A DNA stretch of 64,000 bases from Prorocentrum cordatum (lineage: Eukaryota > Sar > Dinophyceae > Prorocentrales > Prorocentraceae). The stretch is from contig CAUYUJ010015032.1 in assembly GCA_963575745.1 (NCBI GenBank), positions 132,501 through 196,500 of the forward strand, in the 5' to 3' direction. The notes beneath the pieces are model-generated. The model was given only the letters and a program-made list of their open reading frames with translations. It was not told the DNA's origin and made no database searches. A program made the translations under genes and the position numbers. Below, in pieces: positions 52,538 to 64,000 of the stretch (position 1 is its first letter; each line of letters begins with the position of its first letter).

Positions 52538-52800
52538 AACCAGCTGCCTGCGGCAAGTCCCGCCGCCGTGCCAGCCGAGCCGCTTGGGTGGCGGCTCTTC
52601 GAATGGCAGTGGTGATGATGATGTTAATGACAACGTTGCTGTTGATAAAAGCGACGATAACGATGACGACGACGACGGCCACGACGACGACGACGACCAT
52701 GACGACGACGACGACCCCTGCCGGACAGTACTTGGCATTCTTCCACGCCTCAACGTGCAAAGGGGCACGGTGGCGGATTGCATCTGCCGCGCTGCTGGGC
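52538..52800. repeat. Dispersed repeat R6, copy 2, with internal (GAT/GAC)n
   Basis: Blocks AGCTGCCTGCGGCAAGTCCC, GCCGCCGTG and GACAGTACTTGGCATTCTTC, ACGCCTCAAC, GGTGGCGGAT bracket (GATGAC)n at 52610-52715. Confidence 0.65.
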
Positions 52801-52943
52801 GAGGGGAAACCGAAGCTCATTCGTGAGAAAATGGTTTGGACAGCATCGCAGAGGTCTCTGGCCGATGGCCTCGCGGAAGCCCTCCCAGGTCCAGTGTTCA
52901 TCGGTGATATGCTTCATCGCATTTCCATGGGGAGACCATCACT

Positions 52944-53102
52944 ATGATGCTTCAGGGCATGCGCGGGACTGTGGGCCAATTATTCGACGAGTTCACCGAC
53001 TCGAGCGTTGACGCCACGGTCAACATTATGCAATCCATCAGCGGGAACGTTCCCGAAGGCAAGCACAGCCTCGCTTGGCTGACCAGAGTTGCTACTGACT
53101 GA
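52944..53102 (+). CDS. Short ORF candidate
   Basis: 52 codons, ATG to TGA: MMLQGMRGTVGQLFDEF, then TDSSVDATVNIMQSISG, then EGKHSLAWLTRVATD. Non-repetitive and amphipathic. The frame is open upstream. No family recognised; could be a terminal exon. Confidence 0.22.
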   Translation: MMLQGMRGTVGQLFDEFTDSSVDATVNIMQSISGNVPEGKHSLAWLTRVATD

Positions 53103-53294
53103 CTACGAAAAGGCGCACGGGGTCCGTTCTTGCCATCGAACCCATTCGTGCGGAAGATTTCGCCGAGCTGCTGCGAGGGATGGAAGTCGCCGTGCCGCTC
53201 AATTTTCGTGGAAGGGGTCGTCTGGGAGGTCGTGGGAGGTTGCCGTTCCCGTTGTCGTGCCCGCTTCTTGGGTCGTCTAGAAAGCTTAGGGGAG

Positions 53295-53345
53295 GGTAGA
53301 CGGGAACGCGACCGGGAACGCGAACGGGAACGGGAACGGACCTAT
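53295..53345 (+). repeat. (CGGGAA)n hexamer array
   Basis: CGGGAACGCGACCGGGAACG and variants; the complement of the hexamer at 49457-49485. Confidence 0.8.
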
Positions 53346-53701
53346 GGGGCGTTCGCGCGCTTTTACGCCCCCCCCCACCCGAAGGCCAGCTGAGCGACAA
53401 GCAGAAACGAGCCCCACGCGAGATGACACAGCGACCTTGCGCCGCAGCCCGCGCGGGCCGACAGCGCGGCACGCCAAACTAGAAGCGAGTGCGCTTATGC
53501 GCGACCTTGCGCGGGAAGCTCACGCGCCAATGTCGGTGAAGACGACCCCGTCTCCTTTCGCCTCTGCCGTTGTCTCACCTCGCCCTCTGACGGAGGGCGC
53601 CGCCCCAGGATCGAGCAGGGCGTCGACTACATACTTCATTTGCCCAAAACTGGATTCTTCTCCGGCCGAATCCACGAAGACTGTGAAGATGGTTCCGTTG
53701 A

Positions 53702-53785
53702 CCTAGCAACATGCTAGGTCTCTTTTCGTAGATTCGACGAACATTTCAAGTTTGGGGTACATCGTTTCTGTAATTGATCCCCTGT
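53702..53785. repeat. Dispersed repeat R7, copy 1, with small hairpin
   Basis: CCTAGCA-ACA-TGCTAGG hairpin at 53702-53718, then TCGTAGATTCGACGA, TTGGGGTA, TTTCTGTAATTGATCCCCTG. The second part recurs at 55906-55965. Confidence 0.55.
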
Positions 53786-54087
53786 TGGACAGGAGTGCGA
53801 CGAGAGCGGGGTGGCCTGGCGTCTCGGCGGAGGCCCGCGGTGCCCTCGCGGGCGCACGGAGGACTCTCATGCCCCCGTGCGTCGCCCCGGCCTCCCAGCA
53901 TTGTCAAGGATGTCCAGGTTGGAGACCTCGCGGGTGCGTGGCAACGGGGCGTGACCTCCACGGGGGGTGAGGAACAGGATCCCAGACGAGGCCCTGTGGG
54001 GCCCCATCCGGGGCCCGGTGTGGAAACCTCGCGGGTGGCAACGGAGCGTGGCCTCAGTGGAGGGGTGGAGAACATAGGGGCCTCCTG

Positions 54088-54307
54088 GATGGGGTCGGAG
54101 TAGATGGGGTCGGAGGATCGCGCCGCATCGCCGATGCATCGGCGATACGTCGGCGATGCATCGGCGATGCACCAGCGATGCAACGTCGATGTCGGCGATG
54201 CCTCGGCGACGTCGACCTGAAGCACATCGGACTCAACATCGAGCCGCATCGGCGATGCATCGGCGATGCGGCGCGATCCTCCGACCCTATCTACTCCGAC
54301 CCCATCT
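54088..54307. mobile_element. Inverted-repeat element family A, copy 5, best preserved
   Basis: GATGGGGTCGGAGTAGATGG, GGTCGGAGGATCGCGCCGCA, TCGCCGATGCATCGGCGAT on the left; ATCGGCGATGCATCGGCGAT, GCGGCGCGATCCTCCGACCC, TATCTACTCCGACCCCATC on the right. The centre holds CGACGTCGACC and the family block CATCGAGCCGC. About 220 bp with roughly 60-bp inverted ends; no ORF. Confidence 0.8.
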
Positions 54308-54309
54308 AG

Positions 54310-55590
54310 GAAGCGACAAGACAAAGGCCCTGCAGGGACCAGGTTCAGTGCCCCGTTGTCCTCATCCCCCATCACATCGGGGCGCGGGGGGGGTCAAAGC
54401 GCCTCTTTGGTGCGACTTGTGCCCCCCCCCCGGGTGAGGCGCCCCCTCAGGCCCGACGCTGCGAGAGACCTGCAGCAGCGCGGAGCCCTGGGCCCCCTCT
54501 TTCTGCGCCATGTCTTTCACCAGAGGAGAAGGTACCCGTATACCGCTCCCCTCGCCCTCTTTCCCCGTGTTTTCGGCCTCCTCGGAGGCCGTCGTCGCCA
54601 CCGCTATAGATTCGCCTCGACATCCTGGTCAGAACGCACTCCGGGAGAGGTCCCTGGAGCAGCGGCATCCGTACCTTCTCTGTTTCCCCGCGGCTTGAGC
54701 CGGATCGATGTGTGATGGTCCCAGGGCCCGAGAGCGTGCGCAGAGGCCTGGTGTGAACACGTTTTGGGTGACCCAAAAGGGGGTCCAGCTGACAGGGTGG
54801 TGCAATCGTAACGTCCGTCCAAGGGATTCTAGAGAGGATATCTATTTTCGGGAGCAAAGGGGCCACTGACTTCCCCAACCTTGTTGCGTTGGTATGTCAC
54901 AGTTCCGCTCCAGCTGTAAAGCTGACGTTTATAGTACCACTCCAAGCATAGGAACACAATAGTCCAGGGAAAGCATTGAGGTTCATACATGCGGTCAACG
55001 TATGAAACCGAAGTTCATAAGCACCAATCCAGGTATGGAACGCGACGGTCCAGGTCTACCAATTTCGGAGATTGCGGCAACTGTATTGCAAATGTACTGC
55101 GGCGGAGAATTGTTTTGTTTTGAATTGCAGCTAGTGTAATGCACGCGAAAGTACAGCAATACATGTGCGCCCCGGAAGTATTGCACGCCCCAGAGGTATT
55201 GCACCCCCGCCGCAAATCTATTACACAAATCTATTGCACCACCCCCTTGTCGCTGGACCCCCTCTTGGAGTCAACCCGAGAAATTCTTACAGCGCCCAGA
55301 TCTGAGGGCCTGCAGGGGCCCGTGGCTCTGGCCACAGAATATTTGGGGCACCGTGGGGTCTGCCAAGAGGATCTGATGGGCCCATTTTTCACCACCATCA
55401 TATTTGCGCGTGGTGCCAACGTCAAGCATTGGCTCCGAAGAACGGCGACGCCGGCCGAAAAGGCCCGCGAAGGGACCGAAAGGGAAGCCGAGTGACAGGA
55501 CCCAGGGCCCAAGAGCGGCCGAGCGAAAAGGGGACCGACCGAAGAAAGAGGACGGAACCACGAGGCTGCAAGATCCGGCGCCCTGGCTGA
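54310..55590. other. No gene recognised
   Basis: GC-rich to 54880, then AT-richer (54900-55250) with GTATTGCACGCCCC and CTATTGCACCACCC words at about 55165-55245 that may be drifted short repeats. Confidence 0.4.
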
Positions 55591-55825
55591 CCCCCGTTGG
55601 CATCGACCCCCGTCTCGAGGCCCCCGACCTCTATCCTCACGGAGTAGTTCTCCTCGATCCCGGCGACGGCGGACGGGTCGCCGTCGGGGTCCCCACCGGC
55701 GCGGCGCTCGGCGGCGGCGGCGGCCGCCGCAGCGTCGAGGCCGCCAGGGCCGCCGGCTGCCAGCACACACTTGTTCCTGCGGCTGCCAGTGGTGTTGGGC
55801 GCGGCCACGCGGATGTCCTCTATCC
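55590..55825 (-). CDS. Weak exon candidate
   Basis: On the minus strand, after an AG near 55826, a frame reads DIRVAAPNTTGSRRNKCVLA, an Ala/Asp/Gly-rich stretch, then ENYSVRIEVGGLETGVDANG, near a possible GT donor. This is non-repetitive and protein-like, but no domain is recognised and no partner exon was found. Confidence 0.27.
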
Positions 55826-55905
55826 TTCGAGTGGGGGCCCGACTACAGAAATGATTTACCCCGAACTTGTTTTTCCGTCAATCTACGAACAGTCTACGTG
55901 TTTTG

Positions 55906-55965
55906 TCGTAGATTCGACGAGGATATCAGGTCTTGGGTATTTCAATTATGTAGTCGATCCCCTGC
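55906..55965. repeat. Dispersed repeat R7, copy 2
   Basis: TCGTAGATTCGACGA, TCTTGGGTATTT, TATGTAGTCGATCCCCTG, partner of 53726-53785. AATCTACGA just upstream (55880) is its inverse. Confidence 0.55.
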
Positions 55966-56194
55966 TCAAAACCTCGGCGGGAAGCCAGCCCAGACATGCT
56001 CGCGTCTTGGGGCCATCACGCTGGGAAACTCTCGATCCTCTCGGCCCCAGGGGGCCCTCGCCGGGCCCTGGGACTCGGCAGAACTGGCTCGAGGTGCCAA
56101 GCTGGCCCTGGGGCCAGGGTCGGGACCTGAGTGGGCCCCGGACACGGCAAGGCCGTTTTTTCACCGTTTCCGAAAAAGTGTCCCTTGAAAATGG

Positions 56195-56350
56195 AAACGG
56201 CAAATAATGGCGACCGGAAACGGCAACAAAAACGGCTCCAGGGTTGGAACCGGAGCGGGAACCGGTAAAAGAACGGCGACGGAACCGGTAACAAAAACGG
56301 CGTCGGAACCTACAAAAAAACGGTAAAACGGAGCCGGTAACAAAATCTCC
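56195..56350 (+). repeat. Degenerate GGAACCGGTAACAAAAACGGC repeat
   Basis: Seven or so drifted copies of a GGNAACNAAAACGGC word. Confidence 0.65.
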
Positions 56351-56879
56351 TGCAAAATCAGGGGACACCCTCCTGCAAAATCAGGATCAGCAGCTGGTGG
56401 TGGTGGTCGCTGCCCGAGGGAGACAAATCCCGCGCAGAGGCACGCGCACCACGAGCGGGCATGACGCCGACGACGATCGGCGCGGGGTGCGGTGCACGGC
56501 ACAGCGCTGCGCGGGGAGGCCGCAGCAAAGCGGATCGAGGGAACAAGAGGATCGATGTGATTCGAGGTGCTCGCGGCCCGCTGAGGGCATCCACAGAACG
56601 ACAAGCCTGCTCGCGACACCGCACTGTGGACAAAAACGCCCTGGGACGCCACCGACCCGGGCGGACAGTCGAAAGGACCTTCGAGGTGCCAGCGAATAGC
56701 GGAATTTGACTGGACCTGAACATGGTCAACTATCACGGTGGCGATCAAACTTCTTGAAGTGGGGACTTCGCATACGAAAGTGTCTGGCCAACAAAAATGA
56801 AAACGTTTTGCTCAACTCCCGATTCGTTCCCCGCAAGCCACTAAAGAGTATGATACAGGAGAGAGAACCCAACCAGATT

Positions 56880-57300
56880 TTTGGTTGGGGCTATAGGACT
56901 ATGGGGCTATAGGGCTTCAAGGCTATAGGGCTATAGGGCTATGGGGCTATAAGGCTACAGGACTATGAGCTATAGGACTATGAAACTATAGGGCTATAAG
57001 ACTATAGGGCTAGACGGCTATAGGGCTGTAGGGCTATAGGACTATAGGGCTACATGGTTATAGAGCTATATGGCTACAAGGCTAAATGGCTATAGGGCTG
57101 TTCGGGCTGTTCGGGCTATTGGGCTATACGGCTATCAGGGCTATAGAGCTATAAGCTATAAGGCTACAAGGCTCTAAGGCTCTAGGGCTATACGGCTATA
57201 GTGCTATACGGCTATAAGGCTATAGGTCTATAAAGCTACCGGGCACCCCCGGGCCCCCGGGCCCCCGGGCACCCCTGGGCACCCGGGCACTCGGGCCCGG
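56880..57300 (+). repeat. (GGCTATA)n tract and GGGCCCCCGGGC tail
   Basis: About 350 bp of GGCTATAG/GGCTATAC words with single-base drift, then a short GGGCACCCCCGGGCCCCCGG array at 57240-57295. Confidence 0.9.
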
Positions 57301-57659
57301 CGACCGAAATCGGCGACATAGGTCACCTACTCTTTTGAATTCGCTAGGACCCTTACAGAGGCAAACTCTAATTGGGTAAGTGGCACCTGCATACCACGCT
57401 GGCGTTTATCGCATCCGCCACATCCGGCTTCGCAGCTGAATATTGTTGCCTTGCCAATACAAGACGAAGAGACCAAACACCATTGTAAGTATAATTATTC
57501 CGGTGTGTGTGTGTGTGTGCTGCCTAGTGTCGTCTTGTGGCTGTCTTGGGGCTGGGAGGACGATGTGACCAACTCTTGGCTCTTCTGGGCCGTCGTGGCG
57601 GCACCCTGGGGCCCTCCAGGTACGTCGTGGAACGCCTCCGACGCCGCCCCTCCTTCAGC
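57301..57659. other. No gene recognised
   Basis: Short (GT)n at 57502-57520; otherwise unique. Confidence 0.4.
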
Positions 57660-57664
57660 ACGTG

Positions 57665-57855
57665 TCGGCTGCACGCAAGAGTAACCCTGGATAAGAATGA
57701 CCTTTTGGTGCGCGGCTTTCTAGGGGCCGCGGGGGGACCGAACACAAGCGCGCAAGACGCAACTGTCGCATCGCACTCGGCGATCGGGGGACCTCAGTGG
57801 GCCCGCACCGAAGGTCACTCCACTCCGGAGAAAGGCCACTCTGGCGTGAAGTCGA
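57665..57855. mobile_element. Inverted-repeat element family B, copy 3
   Basis: The left end TCGGCTGCACGCAAGAGTAA, GAATGACC is mirrored by CCGCACCGAAGGTCACTCC, AAGGCCACTCTGGCGTGAAG, TCGA. ACGTG lies directly outside both ends (57660-57664, 57856-57860) as a 5-bp target duplication. 191 bp. Confidence 0.8.
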
Positions 57856-57859
57856 ACGT

Positions 57860-58314
57860 GGCCATCCCAGGGCCGCCCTCGCCCTCTCCCCGAGGGGAAC
57901 TGGCCTCCTTTGACCCGCATCCACCGCGCCCAGATGGCCTCCAAGTACGGGAAAATGGGCAGCAACAAATGTTGTCCCAAACCAACAGCGGCCGCTGTTG
58001 GGCAGGCGGCCTTCTGTCTCGAATGGACACAGGCCGCGGCGGCGCGGACAGCGAGTCCTGTTCAAAATGAACAGGACTTGCTGTTAGGCATTGTACCCAT
58101 TCTTTCCGTACCCATTTCGGGCGTCCAAAACCACGGGTCGTCGGAGGCTGGGGCCTTCGGACGCCTCGACCGAACAAGCCGGCCGGCCCAGCGCGCAGTC
58201 CCGGCCGTCCTGAGGCAGCTCAGGCCGAGGGGGCCGCAGGGCCGGTGCGGCGCCCGCGTGGCCAGCAGCCCCTGCTTCTGGCCCCCGCTCGGGGGGCGGA
58301 TCCTGGCGGGCAGC
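57860..58314. other. No gene recognised
   Basis: Unique GC-rich sequence; GTCCTGTTCAAAATGAACAGGAC at 58051-58073 is a perfect short palindrome. Confidence 0.45.
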
Positions 58315-58374
<60 letters not shown>

Positions 58375-58375
58375 A

Positions 58376-58418
<43 letters not shown>

Positions 58419-58661
58419 CGATGACGATGACGATAATGATGCTGATGCTGATGACGATGACGATGATGAAGATGATGTTGATGATGATAATGATGATGAG
58501 GATGATGATGATATTGATGGTGATGACGATGACGATGACGATGATGATGACGATGATGATGAGGATGAGGATGGTGATGATGCTGATGGTGATGGTGATG
58601 ATTATGATGCGGATGATGAGGATGATGATGATGCAGATAATGCAGATGGTAAGGATGATGG

Positions 58662-58702
<41 letters not shown>

Positions 58703-59170
58703 CAGATGATGCAGATGGTGACGATGCTGGTGCTGAAATACCGTTCCACGTGTTGTTGTTTTTGATGATGCTGCTGACCATGATGCCGATTGCGATGCTG
58801 ATGCTGGTGGTGCTGATGCTGATTGCTGATTGCTGATTGCTGTTGTGATGGAGCTGCTGGCTGCTCCTGCTGCTGATCATGTTGTTGCTGACGATTGTGA
58901 CGCGGATGGCAATGCTGATTACGCAGATTTCGCTGATACTGATGATGCTGATGATGTTGGTGATGCTGCTGCTGATGCTGAGGTTGATGATGCTGGTGAG
59001 GCTGAAGATGATGATGATGATGATGATGCTGACGCTGCCACTAATTATTGTGATGATGGTGGTTATGATGATGTTGCAGCTGGTAAGGATCTTGCTGATG
59101 ATGTTGAATATGGTGATATTGTTGATGGTGTTGGTAATGGTGATTGTAAGGGTGGCGGTGGTGGTAATAG
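58315..59170 (+). repeat. (GAT)n array grading into GCTGAT/GATGTT words
   Basis: Pure (GAT)n at 58315-58420, interrupted GAT/GAC/GAG to 58725, then GCTGATGCTGATTGCTGATT and similar to ~59170. Poly-Asp and poly-Met frames are artefacts. Confidence 0.95.
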
Positions 59171-59639
59171 TTTCGTTTCGTTTTGTTTCGTAGCCGTCAT
59201 GCTGCAGGTGCCACCAGGGCCCGACGGCGCAGAGATCACTCAAAACACTGTGAAGACAAACGAAATATCAGAGTGTGCGGCGCGATCCCTCCAATGAAGC
59301 TGTCGGCAACGTTGGGCGAACCAGCCTTGGCGGTAGAAATTTCAATAGTCGCGTTCCCAGCTCCGGATCCCGACCGCTCCATAATGCAATTGGGAGTCCT
59401 GCCACCCTTCCATGGTAGTTATCCAGGCACGGTCGCAATAACGTAACACACGACACTCAGTTCTGTCCATGGAGGCCGTGCAGAGATGTCAGAGGTAACC
59501 AGCCCAATCGCGGGACAGACGGCAGCAAGATTGGATCCACGCATCGATGTCACGCCTGGTGCGTTTATGGGATACAAGAGACATGGCCGATCTAATGCAT
59601 ACGCACACATGAGTGTATATATATGTTTATATCCATCTA

Positions 59640-59905
59640 CGTATATGACATATACGCACATGTTGGGTACATACACGAAGGCCGTGCCCACCTCTGGGTG
59701 GCATTTTTTTTTCGCACGGGTGCGATGACACTTGGAAACTCGCTTCGCTTCAAAACTGCGACGTGCCAAATACTTGTGTAGTATGTGAGGACTGGGCGAT
59801 CGCAGCGGCCTAAGGCTCGTAAGAATCGACGAATGCAGATGTTATTGTTGGCCGGTGTGTTCCAATGCGCGGCCCACGCTCGCCAAGCCCTCCGAATGCG
59901 ATTGC
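59640..59905 (-). pseudogene. Possible LINE reverse-transcriptase scrap
   Basis: On the minus strand YTGEVRNRIRRAWRAW, then RRFLRALGRCDRPVLTYYTS, then IWHVAVLKRSEF resembles the part of LINE polyproteins that follows the RT thumb (an EVxxRIxxAW segment, then VxPxLxY). Short and decayed. Confidence 0.28.
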
Positions 59906-62100
59906 GCACTTCGCCCGTGTAGCTGCGATCAAAAGAAGCATAAGTGTCGAGTGTTTCAAATCCTGCGCTCGGTCTCTACGCGGCAGGACGGTGCCTTTCA
60001 CGCGAAGCGAGCCGACATGTGCAGGTTAAGTGTGGTGCCACCCCATCCCGCCAGCAGGAACCTCGAATCTGCCTTGGCTTAATACCATGAGCGATGCCTC
60101 GGTCATGGCTTGTGTCATGGATACTGATCGAACGGAGACCCAGGAATTGCCAACAACACTTAAACGCCCGAGGGCGAGGTCGTCTCCCTCCAACATGGGC
60201 ATATTAAACACCCCCATATCGGTTCTTACGACAGAGATCGTGACATGCGTGTAGGTCAACATCCAGGAAGGCTTTGCTCCCTTCGGGGCCCGCGGGCCAC
60301 CGCAGGATCAAACTTTCCCTCGCGGGCTCTACCCGTCAGCGGGCCCCCGAGCAAACGACGACGGGCCGACCACATGCGCGATTCGCAGACCTTAGAACTG
60401 ATGGTAACACGCGAGCCCCGTGGTCCTCGAAGCGTCTTGCCAGGCGGGTGGCACATACTATCTTTGAACTTCCTAATTTCTCCTCCGCCAGCGACCAGTG
60501 GAGGGCCCTCGCACAATTTATCTATTCGACGCCTGAAACTGTAAATTCAACGCCCCAGACAAGCCCTCAACAACGCCAAAGATATGGGGCACCTCTGGCT
60601 GAGGAGCCTCGCTCGACCACTGCAGATGGATCCGCGGTGGCAGTTTCCCCATTGCTTCTCTCATCGCAGAGCAGTTGGGCGCAGTAAGCCCGCGTCAACT
60701 CGCAGCGCGCCTCGGTCGCGATCACTACGGCGTCGCTCTCGCCCCTGAGTTCCACGACGGGCCCGCCAGCGCGATGGGCTCGTCTGGCGGGCCCGCGATC
60801 GCAGGGGCGCTCGAAGTGGGTCGCCGCGCGGTGGTCCCTGGGTCTCCGCTTGGCCTGAAGCAGCGCGAGCACCTGCAGGTGGCGCGCGCGCGAGCCCTGC
60901 CCCCGGCGCCACCTTCCCCCGCTCGCGCGCTTTCTCCAGCTCCTGGAACTGAAGTAGCTGGGGGCCACCGGGCGGTGGCCGCCAGCGTCTGCGTCGAGGG
61001 GAGTGTCCAGCAGCTGCGGCACCCGCGGCGATGGCCTCGGCGAGCTTGGAAGTGGGGCGCGACGCCGCGCCGCCTGCGCACGGCGCCATCCTGCATCGGG
61101 CTGAGCAGGCGAGCCATGGACCGGCCGCTGTCCTCCCGTGAAATCCCTGGGCGCCTCCTTGCGCGGGCGCCAGTCTCGACCTTTTGCGCGCGCCTGGCGC
61201 AATTGGTGGTGCTTCTCCGCCACCCAGTCCGACAATGTTACCGGGCGTCTCCAATGTGCGCTCGTGTGTCTACGGTCTGCTCCACGTGTGGCAGGGTCAT
61301 CCGCGTTCTCGTTGCCGATGTTCCTGTTGTGGCTCTTCGCCTAGCGCGCCTGTGTGGCCTCGCAGAGGGCCCAGCTCGGCGCACCCTGTCGGCTGGGAGA
61401 CCTCGCCTAGGTGGAGCCGTCGGCAGGCCCAGCAGCCGCGGCAACGCCTCCGCCGCAGCAGATGTCCCCCACGAGCGCCGCGAGACTCTGGACGCCCGCC
61501 TCGCAAACGTCAGCCTTCGCCGTCGCCGAGGTCCGCGCGCCTGCAAAAGTGCCTCATCGATCGTTTGGCACGGCGCCGCGGCAGCCCGCGAGGCCGCAGC
61601 CAGCACCGGGCGCCCGACGTTGCCCCCGATTTTGGCCCCTCGCAGAGCCGTCCGCGAAGGCGCCCATCGTGTTCGCGCAGTCACCCTCGGTCAGCGCGTC
61701 GCCGTGCCAGGGAGTTGCGGGATCTGGGGGGCCGCGCAGATCCCCTCGCCGCTCCCGTGGCGGCCCTCGATCTGCCGGGCCACGGGCTCCCGAGGAGGGC
61801 GCTCCAGCTGGTTCGCCTCGAGCTCATCCAAGTCGATCTCCTCGGTGACCAGGGCGGCCCAGCGGCGCGCGTTTGCTGGGGCCCCGGTCCGCGACTCTGG
61901 CTTGGCGCGCGGATGGCGAAAACCAATCGCGGTGGAGCAGCACGTCGTCGATCTGGCCCGGCTCCGCCTGGCGGTCGGAGAAGCGCGCGACCTGGCCCTG
62001 ATGGCCTTGGGAGATCATACTTCCAGCGAGAAGGTCAAATTCTGCCACGAGATCGAATGGCATCTCTTCTCTCCGTCAGACGGGTAGCTCGAAAACGGCC
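59906..62100. other. No gene recognised; long open frames in very GC-rich DNA
   Basis: From 60560 to 62090, several frames on both strands are open for 200-470 codons. None shows a domain, and the plus-strand frame at 60675-62087 reads as Arg/Ala/Pro/Ser-rich sequence typical of high GC. CSTCGR at ~61283 is the only motif-like spot. Confidence 0.35.
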
Positions 62101-63780
62101 GCCTGTCTCGCATCTCCTGTCTTCAAGCCGCCCTGGGCGTCGATGCTAACAACCGCGTGGCAATCGCTAGACATGGAAAGCAAGCGCTCTCGCGGCTGCC
62201 CAACCGCGCGCGCGGGCTCGCCGCGGGCGTGGGGCAAACAGAAGGAGCTCGTGATGCGCCTTGTGCGCCCCCGGACAGGTTGCTGAGAGTCCAGGCGCAT
62301 GGAGAACAGGTGACACCGAGGCTCTCCAACGATGGAAGGTACAAGGCCGTCGCGCACTCCTGTCGCAAGCCGATGCCTGGCGCCCGATGCTGGTGGCGCG
62401 CGTGCATGTGACCGCCTGGCGCCACCAGTAATTCATCATTCTTGAACAAGGATGGCGCGCGGTCTGATCCTGGTCGAAAGGTCGCCGGGGAACTGCGCCT
62501 TGTTGTCGCGCGGGCGCCTTTCACATTCGAGCCCAGGAACTGCGAGGCCCTTTCGCCCCCCCGACAGATCGGCGGCCACTGACTTTCAATCGCCGCTGTC
62601 GGGGCGGGCCGCTGTCCTGGGCCAGGCGTGACGGCGGGTTCTTCTCAGCCAACTCATGCGACAACGGGGCCTGCGCCATCCCGCCGCCGCAGATCTCCAA
62701 CGTCACGCCGTTCCTGACCTTCTGAAGCAAGATCCCAATCGCCGCCAGACGTCTTCATCTTAGTCTCCTCGCTGCAGGGGCTCTTGGCCACTCTGTGTTT
62801 TGTCAAGGTGCGAATCGCGAATATTTCTCGACGGCTGGACTCGGCTTCGCGCGGTTCCTGGTCGACACCGTTCCACAGCGGACTGTTCTTGGCACCTGGC
62901 CATACTTTCGGGCCTCTCCAGGCCTTCATGGACTTCAACCTCGCGTTTCTTTTGACGAAAGAGACACTCGCTTAGCCCATGAATCTCCCGACGACAATAG
63001 CGTCCGTGATCCCACGGGCCTCTAGATACTGAGTCGCTGCGAGCCGACTGGTTGGGTGGCGCTCGACCTCGCCATCGTCCCACGAAGCGGGGGAACATGC
63101 CATTAACAACACGTGTTTAGTAATCTTTGGCGGTCGCGTGGGTGGCGGCATCTTTGGCGATCCTGGCGGAGCTGCTACCTGCTGGTACATCAGGCTGCCA
63201 CCGCAAGGATCAAAGCCTCACGGCTGTGCCCCAGGCCGTGGTCGCCCTGACGGGCTGGCGGCCAACGATGGCGATTTCGACGAAGTCTCCAAAGCTTATG
63301 CGCCTCTGCTGGGCCTTGAAATCCGCCTGTGTCGTGGCCGCTGTCTTGCTCAGCCCAGCGTTCGAGACCGATGTTGCGATGTATTCTTGCGAGGCTCGCT
63401 GAGCAAAGTCGGGGCAGGCTCAGCAGGGGCAGACGTGCGTCTGAGGTGCCCCGAAGCTCGCGGGATGACCTCGCCCTCGTGGTCTGCGCCATCCAAGAAC
63501 ATGTTTCGTCACCCTCATCCCCCAGAGCGCGGCCGCACCTCGCGGTGGTTGCCCTCCACGGGCTGCTCCACGCGCAAATGCCCAGCGAAGGCAACCCCCT
63601 TCGAAGCTACAGCGCTGGAATCCACCGTCGTCGCTGCAAAATGCGCGGGGCGTGGCCTGAAAGCAGGCGAAGCCAGCTCTGGCCAGCGGGCAACCTGGCA
63701 AGCTGAACCCTGCGCTGGCGAGAACTCGCCCTCTTCTCCTCCTCTCCGCTCGGTTGCCTTAAGCAGTACATGTCACCATG
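62101..63780. other. No gene confirmed
   Basis: Less repetitive than most of the window. Plus-strand frames at 62795-63025 (with QGANREYFSTAGLGFARFL) and 63127-63402 are protein-like, but unrecognised and overlap equally open minus frames. Unfound exons are possible. Confidence 0.3.
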
Positions 63781-63840
63781 AGAATGGTGATACTCATGGC
63801 AATGGTGATACTGATGACGGTGACGATGGTGATGATAGTG
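63781..63840 (+). repeat. ATGGTGATACTC short repeat
   Basis: About four drifted copies of AATGGTGATACT/GATGGTGATGAT. Confidence 0.7.
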
Positions 63841-64000
63841 TTGCCGCTCTGCCAGCGGCCTGCATATAGAGCGGGCAAACGCAATGTTTGGACTTGTGGA
63901 AGTCCCTGTTCCGCCGGCGCTGGTATCATTCGTCAGTGTCGCCGCGCTCCCGAGGCAACCCAAACACACGTAGCGATTGTTGATAATCTTGCACATTTGT

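Noticed and set aside
58316-58836. Poly-Asp and poly-Met ORFs
   Set aside because: Direct translation of (GAT)n.
60675-62087. A 470-codon plus-strand ORF
   Set aside because: Other frames on both strands are also long in this very GC-rich stretch, and the product is Arg/Ala/Pro/Ser-rich with no domain.
63607-63996. Minus-strand ORF with a His-rich stretch at the right edge
   Set aside because: The His run comes from the ATGGTGAT repeat, and the remaining sequence is unrecognised.

Overview
This 64-kb window looks like nuclear DNA of a dinoflagellate, probably a large-genome lineage; the species cannot be named from the sequence. The reasons are: very high G+C; sparse genes in a sea of repeats; a GC-AG intron in a conserved gene; introns in another gene that look like recently inserted mobile elements; one good and one weaker relic of the dinoflagellate 22-nt spliced leader (SL); and decayed LINE and PIF1-helicase copies of the kind dinoflagellate genomes carry in number. 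I see no rRNA, convincing tRNA or CRISPR.

Layout. Positions 1-1030 (minus strand) hold two exons of an RsuA/RluB-type RNA pseudouridine synthase and, at the left edge, a possible second gene behind an SL-like relic. Positions 3278-6078 (minus) hold the best gene here, a complete four-exon A1 (pepsin-like) aspartic protease with both catalytic aspartates. Its three introns, about 200 bp each, are copies of one inverted-repeat element. Positions 6-32 kb contain no gene I can defend. They are filled with (GGA)n/(TCC)n tracts, CA, TA and tetranucleotide arrays, minisatellites, dispersed repeats and several families of short inverted-repeat (MITE-like) elements.

Positions 32155-34150 carry a decayed non-LTR retrotransposon (reverse transcriptase, CCHC knuckle, restriction-like endonuclease). 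Positions 36578-37815 (minus) carry a second reverse-transcriptase remnant. Positions 38758-41170 are a 90-bp satellite with a seven-unit higher-order pattern. Positions 42860-43960 are a ~100-bp degenerate tandem repeat running into the C-terminal half of a PIF1-like helicase broken by one frameshift (43961-44824). Positions 50896-52433 contain an SL relic followed by open frames, the last with a C2H2-like zinc finger; this looks like a retroposed mRNA, broken by a hairpin element and a small duplication. Positions 53-64 kb are mostly repeats, with two weak coding candidates.

How it fits together. Only the protease and the pseudouridine synthase look like working genes. Most of the rest reads as mobile-element activity and its products: introner-like elements that became introns, relatives of them outside genes, several MITE-like families (one with 5-bp target duplications), LINE remnants next to microsatellites, and relics of reverse-transcribed mRNA. 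Family labels A-F and R1-R7 below are my own.
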